The notes below the pieces were generated by a model. That model was not told the DNA's origin. It was given only the letters and a program-made list of their open reading frames with translations, and did no database searches. Below are positions 55,889-63,383 of a stretch of DNA of 64,000 nt, piece by piece; positions within the stretch are counted from its first letter, which is position 1; each line of letters begins with the position of its first letter. Both the position numbers and the translations under genes were made by a program. The stretch is from Streptococcus respiraculi (GTDB taxonomy: Bacteria; Bacillota; Bacilli; Lactobacillales; Streptococcaceae): assembly GCF_003595525.1 (NCBI RefSeq), contig NZ_CP022680.1, positions 646,001-710,000 of the forward strand, in the 5' to 3' direction.

Positions 55889-56064
55889 TAAAAAACGCAC
55901 CCATGGAAGCGTTGGAGTGACGAGAGCCACGGTTCCATCCAACTTCACATGAGTGCACTTATTTCAGTATCAAAATGGTTACACGGTAGAATTTCATACC
56001 ATTTGCCTATCTGCTCGCAGCGACCGCAGACTTTCTGAAAAACGCCTGATACTACTTATCCGTT
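55889..56064 (-). promoter_or_regulatory. serS T-box riboswitch
   Basis: Minus strand, about 175 nt. The T-box core GGATGGAACCGTGG is at 55940-55927. Stem I closes by AGTATCA near 56053 with TGATACT near 55968. The 3' side of stem I contains GAAATTCTACC, in which TCT would be a serine specifier codon. The terminator is AACGC.TCC / GG..GCGTT followed by TTTTTT at 55914-55889. Uncharged tRNA-Ser should favour the antiterminator and serS expression. The specifier position is read by eye. Confidence 0.88.
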
Positions 56065-56070
56065 GCGACT

Positions 56071-56099
56071 ATTATACTTGATTTTTTACTTTTTGGCAA
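56071..56099 (-). promoter_or_regulatory. serS promoter
   Basis: Minus strand: TTGCCA (56099-56094), 17 bp, TATAAT (56076-56071). It overlaps the last codons of the DUF956 gene. Confidence 0.8.
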
Positions 56100-56457
56100 A
56101 TAGATTTTTGAAAAAATGCCCGATTGTCTGTAAGAGAGTCGGTAATTTGACGACTTTTTCATTGCCGATATGCTCTCTTGCATGCTTGAGAATGCTGCCA
56201 GTATCTTTTGAAGCAAAGAGGAATTTTCCGCTGTCGGTAAAGACTTGGAAGTGTCGGCTGATTGATTTACTAGAAACGTTTGCGCCGATTTGCTGGATAT
56301 TTTCCCACGGGATTTGGATGTAGTCTTCGACATTAGCGTCAGCGTAAAACTCGAGAGCCTTGTCCCCAACGAGGAACTTTCCGACCTTGCCTCCAATGCC
56401 TAGATAAGAAACTCCAGTTGTTTGAAATTCAACGGTTTTATTTTGTGATTGTGCCAT
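56086..56457 (-). CDS. manO: DUF956 family protein, mannose-PTS associated
   Basis: 123 aa from ATG 56457 (MAQSQNKTVEFQTTGVSYLG) behind AAAGGA. It has a PH-like beta fold (KVGKFLVGDKALEFY, YIQIPWENIQQIGANV) and a basic C-terminal tail. DUF956 genes follow mannose PTS genes across lactic acid bacteria and have been proposed to tune that operon; the mechanism is not settled. Here it is 369 bp beyond manN, separated by a terminator and repeats, with its own extended -10. Confidence 0.85.
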   Translation of the reverse strand: MAQSQNKTVEFQTTGVSYLGIGGKVGKFLVGDKALEFYADANVEDYIQIPWENIQQIGANVSSKSISRHFQVFTDSGKFLFASKDTGSILKHAREHIGNEKVVKLPTLLQTIGHFFKNLFAKK

Positions 56458-56484
56458 AGTGTATCCTTTACTGTTGTTCTCCTT

Positions 56485-56493
56485 ATTATATCA
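56485..56493 (-). promoter_or_regulatory. manO promoter (extended -10)
   Basis: Minus strand TGA-TATAAT (56493-56485). No good -35. Confidence 0.55.
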
Positions 56494-56529
56494 TATTCTA
56501 TCGTCTTTAATACTGGGGAATACGTTTCG

Positions 56530-56792
56530 TTTTATCTATCTACTTTTTCTGAGAATAGAGCGAACGAAGTGAGCCAAAAGCGAGACTTTCGCAGTAGTTG
56601 TATCCTAAGCGACGGTGAAGTCGTTGCTTAGAACGGGATTTTCGGAGATCTAGAATCGAAAATGAGCATTGCTCCAACAGTCCAGTGGACTGTTGGAGGT
56701 TGGAAATACAAGCTTGCATCCGCACTATTTCAGAAAGTATCTTACCCACTAATTTTAATGGAATGTAAATTTGAGTTCAGTGACGATGGAAT
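56530..56792. repeat. palindrome and repeat cluster between manN and manO
   Basis: CTAAGCGAC near 56606 pairs with GTCGTTGCTTAG near 56620. CTCCAACAGTCC (56672-56683), AGT, GGACTGTTGGAG (56687-56698) is nearly the same hairpin as at 13513. GGTTGGAAATAC and a partial copy C of the 31931/43567 element (56709-56752) follow. No gene. Confidence 0.75.
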
Positions 56793-56818
56793 AAAAAGAA
56801 GGCCGAAACCTTCTTTTT
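56793..56818 (-). terminator. terminator after manN
   Basis: AAAAAGAAGG (56793-56802) and CCTTCTTTTT (56809-56818); works for the leftward manLMN transcript. Confidence 0.9.
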
Positions 56819-56826
56819 GTAGAGTA

Positions 56827-57738
56827 TTACATGATACCTGCTACACGAGCAAGAATACCAACGATAAAGAGTCCAATGATGATGGTGATTGGAGAAACTT
56901 TTTTCTTAAGCAACCACATACATAGGAAGGTAAGGAGCAAGTTCATAAATCCTGGAATCAAACCATTCAAGTTATCTTGGAAAGTTGTGACCTTAGTAGG
57001 AGTTTGCGAAAGGCCTTGACCAACGAATTCAAAGGCTTGGCGAATCCCTTCACTACCAGCTGGCAGTTGATCCCAATGGATGTATGCTTCTTTAGCAAGT
57101 GGCACTTCAGATACCTTGAAGGCAAAGTTGATAGATACCCAACGTTGTGCCAAGACAGCGAGGATAAACATACCAAGAATAGAAGCTCCTTTTGTGATGT
57201 CTTGGAGGATACCACCAGACATGTCTTTGGTAATTTCAGAACCAGCCTTGTAGCCGATTTCTTGTGTGTACCATAAGAAGGACATACGAATCAAGTTCCA
57301 TGCGATGAAGAAGAGAAGTGGGCCGATGATGTTTCCTGTAAGAGCAAGAGAGGCACCAAGAGAACCAAGGATTGGACGAACAGTAAACCAAAAGACTGGA
57401 TCACCAATACCAGCAAGAGGGCCCATCATACCGATTTTCACCCCTTGGATTGCTGCATCGTCAATATCTGCGCCATTTGCACGTTCTTCTTCAAGAGCAA
57501 GTGTTACACCAATGATAGGAGCAGCCACGTATGGGTGTGTATTGAAGAATTCCATGTGGCGTTTAAGAGCTGCAGCTTGGTCTTCTTTATTTGTGTATAA
57601 TTTTTTAAGAGCAGGGACTAAAGAGTAAGCCCAACCCAAGTTTTGCATACGCTCGAAGTTCCAAGAAGCTTGGAGAAATTGTGAACGCCACCATACTTTT
57701 TTACGGTCGTTTACGGAAAGTTGTAGTTTTTCTGACAT
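56827..57738 (-). CDS. manN: mannose-family PTS enzyme IID
   Basis: Membrane subunit of the broad glucose/mannose permease. 303 aa. The N-terminal soluble part has WWRSQFLQASWNFERMQNLG, typical of IID; GVKIGMMGPLAGIGDPVFWF is the core, and hydrophobic segments lie at the C terminus. ATG 57738 follows GGGAG. 15 bp after manM. Confidence 0.97.
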   Translation of the reverse strand: MSEKLQLSVNDRKKVWWRSQFLQASWNFERMQNLGWAYSLVPALKKLYTNKEDQAAALKRHMEFFNTHPYVAAPIIGVTLALEEERANGADIDDAAIQGVKIGMMGPLAGIGDPVFWFTVRPILGSLGASLALTGNIIGPLLFFIAWNLIRMSFLWYTQEIGYKAGSEITKDMSGGILQDITKGASILGMFILAVLAQRWVSINFAFKVSEVPLAKEAYIHWDQLPAGSEGIRQAFEFVGQGLSQTPTKVTTFQDNLNGLIPGFMNLLLTFLCMWLLKKKVSPITIIIGLFIVGILARVAGIM

Positions 57739-57753
57739 TGTAAATCTCCCTTC

Positions 57754-58554
57754 TTAGTAGTCTTCTAGGATATCGCCGATTGGGTCGTTAGAGGTAGCAC
57801 CTCCGCCGCCATTTCCACCTGTTTTTGAAAGGTGGAGGTAGATAAGGGCGATGGCAACACCAAGGGCACCAAAACCGATAAGGGTGATTTGAGTGACAGC
57901 AGCAAGTACGAAACCAATGGCAAAGAATGGCCATACTTCGCGGGTTGCCATCATGTTAATAACCATAGCAAAACCAACAGCTACTACCATACCACCACCG
58001 ACTTGCATACCGCCTTTGAGCCACTCAGGCATGAGGTTAAGCATAGCTTGGACAGACTCAGCAGGAATCGCAAGAAGCAGAGCGGCAGGAATCGCGATAC
58101 GAAGTCCTTGAAGTGAAAGAGCGATTAAGTGGTAGCGTTCAATTGCAGCGAAGTTTCCTTTTTCAGCAGCAGCATCAGCTCCGTGCACAAGAGCGACAGA
58201 AGCGGTACGAACGAGCATTGTAAGGAAAAGACCTGCAATCGCAAGAGGGATAGCAATCCCTTGAGCAACGCTGATAGCTCCTTGTGAGAAGTCGCCACCT
58301 TTTACAAGGATGATAGCAGCAGCAATAGAAGCAAGAGCAGCATCAGGAGCGATAGCAGCTCCGATGTTAGACCAGCCGAGGGCGACAAGTTGAAGTGCAC
58401 CACCAAGTGCAACACCAGCTGCAAGGTTACCTGTTACAAGACCGACAAGGGTACAAGCAACGATTGGTTGGTGAAATTGGAATTGGTCGAGGACACCTTC
58501 CATACCAGCAAGGAATGCAACTACGACGACCAAAATCATTGAAAGTAATGACAT
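57754..58554 (-). CDS. manM: mannose-family PTS enzyme IIC
   Basis: Sugar-translocating membrane subunit, 266 aa with several helices. GLVTGNLAAGVALGGALQLV and NIGAAIAPDAALASIAAAI are IIC-Man signatures. The tail is Gly-rich and acidic (GGNGGGGATSNDPIGDILED). It is separated from manL by 186 bp. Confidence 0.97.
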   Translation of the reverse strand: MSLLSMILVVVVAFLAGMEGVLDQFQFHQPIVACTLVGLVTGNLAAGVALGGALQLVALGWSNIGAAIAPDAALASIAAAIILVKGGDFSQGAISVAQGIAIPLAIAGLFLTMLVRTASVALVHGADAAAEKGNFAAIERYHLIALSLQGLRIAIPAALLLAIPAESVQAMLNLMPEWLKGGMQVGGGMVVAVGFAMVINMMATREVWPFFAIGFVLAAVTQITLIGFGALGVAIALIYLHLSKTGGNGGGGATSNDPIGDILEDY

Positions 58555-58740
58555 GATAAATCCTTTCTTTTCATAACGATATAAGATGAGGTTGAAAACG
58601 ATTGTTTCTCCCTCTATCGTGCCAAATATGATTGAATTGGTTCAGTTCATCTGAATAGGCGTGCTCAATTGTGATAGGCGAACAATTCAAGTTTGCCGAT
58701 GAATGAAACCGTCAATCAGACCACAATTTCTAATTAGAAA
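58555..58740 (-). other. manL-manM intergenic region
   Basis: No gene. An 18-bp perfect palindrome AATTTCTAATTAGAAATT (58725-58742) overlaps the manL stop codon. TGAAAACGATTGTT (58593-58606) is a weak cre-like match (11 of 14). No T run follows the palindrome, so processing or stability control of the mRNA is more likely than termination. Confidence 0.5.
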
Positions 58741-59733
58741 TTAGTGGGGCACATTTGCTTTGTTGATTAAGTCAAACAAGTCTTTCTTCGAGTCGTTTGG
58801 CACCTTACGAACGTCAAATTCAACGCCTAAATCACGCAATTTTTCAAAGGTTGCGACATCTTCTTTGTCCATAGAAAGTACATTGTTGACCATGGTTTTA
58901 CCAGTTGAATGCGCCATTGAGCCGACATTCAAGGTCTTGATTGGTACACCGCCTTCGATTGCACGAAGTGCATCTTGAGGTGTTTCAAATAAGATAAGGG
59001 CATGGGTATTTCCAAAGCGAGGATCTTTTGCAACATCAATCAATTTCTGGATTGGTACGACATTTGCTTTGACATTTCCTGGTGCAGCTTGTTTGATCAA
59101 TTCTTTACGAAGTGAATCAGCAGCTACTGAGTCAGAAGCAACGATGATTCGATCTGCTTTTGAATCGGGTGTCCAAGCAGTCGCAACTTGACCATGCAAT
59201 AGGCGCGTGTCAATACGAGCAAGGTTGATTTTTAATTTCCCATCTCCGATAACTGTTCCTTCAGGGATAGCAGCTTGGGCGACTGCAACTGTTGGTGCAG
59301 CAGCTATTTCTTCTACAGGGTTCAATTCTTCTGGAAGGGCTTTGATTCCGTCTTTAGATTCTTTGATGATGTTTGCAGCAACAGCAGCAACGCCTGCATT
59401 TGCATCCATCATACGTTCTGTGTAGGCTTGAATTAACATTGGCAAATTCAAACCAGTAATGATAGCGAAGGTACGGTCTGGGTTTTCTCCCATAACACGA
59501 CTTGCTTGGTTAAATGGGGACCCACTCCATAGGTCAGCAAGAACCAAGATTTCGTCATTCACATCAAAAGTAGCCACAGCATCGTTGAATTTAGCGTATA
59601 AATCGTCTGGTCCTTCATTTGGCATAAAGGTTACAACTTGAACTTTTTCTTGTTCGCCAAAAATCATAGAACCAGATTGATGAATACCTGCAGCAAATTC
59701 ACCATGGCTTGCAATAATGATTCCGATACTCAT
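58741..59733 (-). CDS. manL: mannose-family PTS enzyme IIAB
   Basis: Cytosolic phosphotransfer subunit. 330 aa from ATG 59733 ([14 protein letters not shown]) behind AGGAGG. Phospho-His10 in IIA (ASHGEFAAG), an Ala/Pro linker at about 140-160, then IIB with phospho-His180 ([15 protein letters not shown]). HPr donates to IIA, IIA to IIB, then to the sugar moving through ManMN. In streptococci ManL also affects catabolite repression. Longer in-frame starts (TTG 59760) precede the ribosome site. Confidence 0.97.
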   Translation of the reverse strand: MSIGIIIASHGEFAAGIHQSGSMIFGEQEKVQVVTFMPNEGPDDLYAKFNDAVATFDVNDEILVLADLWSGSPFNQASRVMGENPDRTFAIITGLNLPMLIQAYTERMMDANAGVAAVAANIIKESKDGIKALPEELNPVEEIAAAPTVAVAQAAIPEGTVIGDGKLKINLARIDTRLLHGQVATAWTPDSKADRIIVASDSVAADSLRKELIKQAAPGNVKANVVPIQKLIDVAKDPRFGNTHALILFETPQDALRAIEGGVPIKTLNVGSMAHSTGKTMVNNVLSMDKEDVATFEKLRDLGVEFDVRKVPNDSKKDLFDLINKANVPH

Positions 59734-59879
59734 TATGTTTCCTCCTAAATAATTTTCCAATCATTGAACAGGCTACCTTCAGTATATGTGCCTATCTACA
59801 GTTTCTGAATGTTGTAGTCTAAATCAATGACTAAAGTTCTCCATGTTGCTAATTTGAGCCGACATTTCCGAACTGTCTT

Positions 59880-59909
59880 ATTATAAAACGTTTTCAAATC
59901 CTCTGTCAA
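59880..59909 (-). promoter_or_regulatory. manL promoter with an overlapping cre-like site
   Basis: Minus strand: TTGACA (59909-59904), 18 bp, TATAAT (59885-59880). TGAAAACGTTTTAT (59896-59883) fills the spacer and matches cre at 12 of 14. The leader is about 140 nt; AGTC/GACT hairpins can form in it. Confidence 0.75.
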
Positions 59910-60074
59910 GTAGATATGTGCTGTTTGGAAGTAAATTTTTTCAAGGATTTCTGAAAAATGGTCTATACATTTACAAACAAGTTTGCATGAAAGCTGATAA
60001 ATAAAGGATTAAAGAGTTCTGAAATAAGAAAAAAGGATGACAGAGAAGTGTGACATCCGATTGACTGTTGACAT
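59910..60074. other. gap upstream of manL
   Basis: A/T-rich, no gene, no clear structure. The adh gene found here in pneumococcus is absent. Confidence 0.5.
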
Positions 60075-60075
60075 A

Positions 60076-60104
60076 AAAAACAACCTCCCTGTCGGAAGTT
60101 GTCT
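60076..60104 (-). terminator. terminator of the Cof-type phosphatase gene
   Basis: Minus strand: ACAACTTCC, GACA, GGGAGGTTGT, TTTTTT. Confidence 0.8.
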
Positions 60105-60114
60105 TGCTTTTACT

Positions 60115-60927
60115 CTATAAAAATAGTCTTTGCAGTTCTTTGGCGACACCATCTTCATCATTGGTGTAGTCTGTTAGGCAGTCAGCATAAGGCAGCAGGG
60201 TATCGCTGGCATTTTTCATGGCGTAGCCTGTTCCAGCTAGAGACAACATTTGAACATCGTTGTGCTCATCGCCAAAGGCAATTAGGTCCTTGGAGTCCAT
60301 GCGGTAGTGATCGAGTAGGTAGCTAAGGGCAGAAGCCTTGGTCACGCCCTTGGCACAGGTCTCAAGGATATTAAGCGGACCACCCCAGGTGTTGATTTCT
60401 AGTTCATCATTGAAATAACGATTGATATCATCAGCTAGGGCATATTTATCGGCTGCGCGTGTCTGCATCAAAATGGAATGGGGGTCTGATGTAATCCGCT
60501 CAGGCTTGATGAGGGTGTCTGGCGTGATTTGCTCGACCCCTAGGAGGGCAGGGCTAAAATTGTCCAGATAATTTTGTGTGATAAAGAACTTATTTTTGTA
60601 TTCTCCTGCAATAAAGTCTGCTTCAAACTGCTCTTCTTCTTTTAAAAAGTTGATTAAATACTGCTTGTCAATGAGGATATTTTGCTCCCATTCCCAATTT
60701 TGGTCTGGAATATGGATGAGGGAGCCATTGAAGTTAATCATGGGAGTGGTGAGCTCCAGCTGTTTATAATAATCGTAGGCCATGCGGTAGGGCCGGCCGG
60801 TTGCGATAATCACGGTGTGACCAGCTTCTTGAACCTTGCGGATGGTGTCAATGGTATCGGTGCTTAGTTGGCTCTGCTTGTTTAATAAGGTCCCATCTAA
60901 ATCGAGGGCAATCATCTTTTTCGTCAT
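60115..60927 (-). CDS. Cof-type HAD-IIB sugar phosphatase
   Basis: 270 aa. Motif I ALDLDGTLLNKQ (two catalytic Asp), motif II VIIATGRPY, motif III Lys in CAKGVTKASAL, motif IV AFGDEHNDVQML. A C2B cap lies at about residues 85-190. These cytosolic enzymes dephosphorylate sugar phosphates or FMN/PLP-like compounds; the specificity is unknown. It sits between manL and pbuG, the same neighbourhood as in pneumococcus. ATG 60927 follows AAAAGGAG. Confidence 0.9.
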   Translation of the reverse strand: MTKKMIALDLDGTLLNKQSQLSTDTIDTIRKVQEAGHTVIIATGRPYRMAYDYYKQLELTTPMINFNGSLIHIPDQNWEWEQNILIDKQYLINFLKEEEQFEADFIAGEYKNKFFITQNYLDNFSPALLGVEQITPDTLIKPERITSDPHSILMQTRAADKYALADDINRYFNDELEINTWGGPLNILETCAKGVTKASALSYLLDHYRMDSKDLIAFGDEHNDVQMLSLAGTGYAMKNASDTLLPYADCLTDYTNDEDGVAKELQRLFL

Positions 60928-61133
60928 ACGAGTCCACTCCTTTTCTGTAAACTATTTATACTATTCGTCAAAATGTTCATCATTCTTCATTTTGAAAGAG
61001 AATTGGATGGCATTTTCTATAGAATATAAGTATAGCAGAATACGGTAGCTTTCGCAAAGATGGGGCGTTTGTTGCGGTCATCCGACATTTATTATTCGAT
61101 GGTTAAAACTGTATAGAGGAGATAAAATCAGTA
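60928..61133. other. intergenic region between the Cof gene and the pbuG control region
   Basis: Divergent promoter region. TATAAA-like minus-strand text near 60955 may serve the Cof gene. TCATCCGACATTT at 61079-61091 is a degenerate PurBox. No gene. Confidence 0.4.
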
Positions 61134-61146
61134 AAATCCGAACATT
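61134..61146 (+). promoter_or_regulatory. PurBox before pbuG
   Basis: AAATCCGAACATT matches the PurR box AWWWCCGAACWWT at every position. A weaker copy, TTTCACGAACATT (10 of 13), lies at 61186-61198 next to the -35. Control by PurR is inferred. Confidence 0.7.
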
Positions 61147-61202
61147 CATTTTCTAAATTAGGTGCTTATTCAAAAAAGAAAACATTTTCACGAACATTAG
61201 GG

Positions 61203-61231
61203 TTGAAAAGTGAATGTTTTTTGTTTATAAT
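61203..61231 (+). promoter_or_regulatory. pbuG promoter
   Basis: TTGAAA (61203-61208), 17 bp, TATAAT (61226-61231). The region 61179-61221 can also fold as AAAACATT..CAC / GTGAATGTTTT. Confidence 0.75.
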
Positions 61232-61268
61232 ATATTTATCGTTCGTAAATAAAGGAGATTTTTGAAAA

Positions 61269-62729
61269 ATGGACAAGTTTTTTGGTCTAAAAGAACATGG
61301 AACGACAGTTTCAACGGAAATCATGGCAGGTTTGACGACTTTCTTCGCCATGTCATACATTTTATTTGTTAATCCAAGTGTATTGAGTGTGGCTGGTATG
61401 CCTTCACAGGCGGTATTCTTAGCAACGATTATTGCAAGTACCGTATCAACTCTCATTATGGGGCTCTTTGCTAACGTTCCGTATGCCTTGGCACCAGGAA
61501 TGGGCTTGAATGCTTTCTTTACCTATACAGTCGTTATCGGACTTGGATTTACGTGGCAGGAAGCCTTGGCAATGGTCTTCCTTTGCGGTCTGTTTAATAT
61601 TTTTATTACCGTTACAAAGGTGCGTAAGAGTATTATCAAGGCGATTCCAGTTAGCTTGCAACATGCTATCGGTGGTGGTATCGGGGTGTTCGTTGCTTAT
61701 CTTGGTTTCAAAAATGCTAACCTTATTACTTTCTTGACATCAGGGTCTGATATCATGACAGTCAATGGCGTGGCTCCTGCTGATGCGACAGCGGAGACCT
61801 TCTCAAATGGAGTCTTTTCAGTCCTAGCTGGTGGAGGAGTTGTTCCAGCTATTTCAACCTTTACAGATCCAAGTGTTCTCTTAACAATCTTTGGTCTAAT
61901 TTTGACAGCTATCTTAGTTATTAAAAATGTCCGTGGTGGTATCTTGATTGGGATTGTAGCGACAACGCTTGCGGGTATTCCAGCGGGTGTGGTCGATCTT
62001 TCTTCTATCAACTTTGCAGAAAACCATATCGGAAGTGCTTTTGCAGAGTTAGGGACAACCTTCCTTGCATCCTTTGGTGGCATGTCATCACTCTTTAGTA
62101 ATACAGAGCGTTTGCCGTTGGTCTTGATGACAATCTTTGCTTTCAGCTTGTCTGATACGTTTGATACGCTTGGTACCTTTATCGGTACAGGTCGTAAGAC
62201 AGGAATCTTTTCTGCAGAAGATGAAGCTGCCCTTGAGAACGGAAAAGGGTTCAACTCAAAAATGGACAAGGCTCTCTTTGCCGATGCTATTGGTACGTCA
62301 ATCGGTGCGATTTTCGGAACTTCTAATACAACGACTTACGTTGAGTCTGCAGCGGGTATTTCAGCAGGTGGACGGACTGGTTTGACTGCGGTAACGACAG
62401 CTATCTTGTTCCTATTGTCTATCCTTATCTTGCCATTTGTCGGCATTGTTCCGGCAGCTGCAACTGCTCCAGCTCTTATCATCGTAGGGGTCATGATGGT
62501 ATCTTCTTTCCTTGATGTGGATTGGAGCAACTTTGAAGATGCGCTCCCAGCCTTCTTTGCAGCCTTCTTCATGGCACTATGTTTCTCTATCTCGTACGGA
62601 ATTGCAGCGGCCTTTATCTTCTATTGCTTGGTCAAAGTCTCAACAGGCAAGGCAAAAGATATTCACCCAATTCTTTGGGGGGCAACAGCCTTGTTCATTC
62701 TGAACTTTATCATCTTAGCGATTCTCTAA
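61269..62729 (+). CDS. pbuG: NCS2-family guanine/hypoxanthine permease
   Basis: Proton-linked purine base uptake. 486 aa with about twelve to fourteen membrane segments. MDKFFGLKEHGTTVSTEIMA, the APGMGLNAFFTY motif and GTSNTTTYVESAAGISAGGR are diagnostic of the AzgA/PbuG group (hypoxanthine-guanine) rather than UraA/PbuX. ATG 61269 follows AAAGGAG. The upstream PurR-type box fits; no purine riboswitch is seen. Confidence 0.93.
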   Translation: MDKFFGLKEHGTTVSTEIMAGLTTFFAMSYILFVNPSVLSVAGMPSQAVFLATIIASTVSTLIMGLFANVPYALAPGMGLNAFFTYTVVIGLGFTWQEALAMVFLCGLFNIFITVTKVRKSIIKAIPVSLQHAIGGGIGVFVAYLGFKNANLITFLTSGSDIMTVNGVAPADATAETFSNGVFSVLAGGGVVPAISTFTDPSVLLTIFGLILTAILVIKNVRGGILIGIVATTLAGIPAGVVDLSSINFAENHIGSAFAELGTTFLASFGGMSSLFSNTERLPLVLMTIFAFSLSDTFDTLGTFIGTGRKTGIFSAEDEAALENGKGFNSKMDKALFADAIGTSIGAIFGTSNTTTYVESAAGISAGGRTGLTAVTTAILFLLSILILPFVGIVPAAATAPALIIVGVMMVSSFLDVDWSNFEDALPAFFAAFFMALCFSISYGIAAAFIFYCLVKVSTGKAKDIHPILWGATALFILNFIILAIL

Positions 62730-62763
62730 CATAGGTACTTTCTAAAAATAGACGGGGTTGAGT

Positions 62764-62789
62764 CAAAGAAGACTAGCTTCGTCTTTTTA
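62764..62789 (+). terminator. terminator after pbuG
   Basis: AAAGAAGAC, TAGCTTC, GTCTTTTT: eight pairs with one G-U, then T/A. Confidence 0.65.
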
Positions 62790-62811
62790 TATAATCAGCA
62801 AGGTAAGTGAC

Positions 62812-62890
62812 AAATCTAAGAACCTGTATTCATAAGCTCCTGAATAGAGTTGCTGAGCTGTGAATACAGATTCTTAGATTTCAGTTTTTT
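62812..62890 (+). repeat. long inverted repeat with 27-28-nt arms before tsaE
   Basis: Left arm 62812-62839 and right arm 62855-62881 pair along their length with three or four mismatches (AAATCTAAGAA.CTGTATTCA..AGCTC), around a 15-nt loop. A six-T run follows at 62885-62890. It could be a very long terminator or a mobile hairpin element. No second copy in the window. Confidence 0.8.
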
Positions 62891-62900
62891 AGAGTATAGA

Positions 62901-62929
62901 GTGACAAAGCCTTGCCACTATGGTATAAT
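62901..62929 (+). promoter_or_regulatory. tsaE promoter
   Basis: GTGACA (62901-62906), 17 bp, TATAAT (62924-62929), extended by TG at 62921-62922. Only 7 bases separate the -10 from the tsaE ATG. Confidence 0.8.
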
Positions 62930-62936
62930 ATAGGGC

Positions 62937-63383
62937 ATGTATAGTCAGAATGAAGAAGAATTGATTGCGCTAGGACAGGCGATTGGCTGTAAGCTACGAG
63001 CAGGTGATGTGTTAGTTTTAACGGGTGATTTGGGTGCGGGGAAAACCACCCTGACCAAGGGGATTGCTCAAGGTCTTGAGATTAAGCAGATGATTAAAAG
63101 TCCGACCTACACCATTGTTCGTGAGTATGAGGGGCGCTTGCCACTCTACCATTTAGATGTTTATCGGATTGGGGATGACCCTGATTCGATTGACTTGGAT
63201 GACTTTCTCTATGGAAATGGCGTGACGGTGATTGAATGGGGGGAGCTTCTGGATGCCTCACTTTTAGATGATTTTCTACGGATTGTCATTGAAAAAGTGG
63301 AGGATGGTCGTAAGCTAGCCCTTGAGCCGCAAGGCAAACGCAGTCAGGCCCTGGCAGAGGAGATTGGTCATGGCGCAGGTTGA
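62937..63383 (+). CDS. tsaE: tRNA threonylcarbamoyladenosine biosynthesis ATPase TsaE
   Basis: ATPase that supports TsaB-TsaD in making t6A37 on ANN-decoding tRNAs. 148 aa. Walker A LTGDLGAGKTT (residues 28-38), SPTYTIVREYEG, and YHLDVYRIGD with VIEWGELL near the active site. ATG 62937 has no ribosome site and lies where transcription should begin, so the mRNA is probably leaderless. The end overlaps the GNAT gene by 14 bp. Confidence 0.95.
   Translation: MYSQNEEELIALGQAIGCKLRAGDVLVLTGDLGAGKTTLTKGIAQGLEIKQMIKSPTYTIVREYEGRLPLYHLDVYRIGDDPDSIDLDDFLYGNGVTVIEWGELLDASLLDDFLRIVIEKVEDGRKLALEPQGKRSQALAEEIGHGAG

Noticed and set aside
61134..61268. Purine riboswitch before pbuG
   Set aside because: The conserved paired core with its kissing loops is not found; only PurR boxes and a promoter are.
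61697..62269. 190-codon minus-strand frame opposite pbuG
   Set aside because: Antisense of a membrane-protein gene; Ser/Pro/Lys-rich text typical of shadows.
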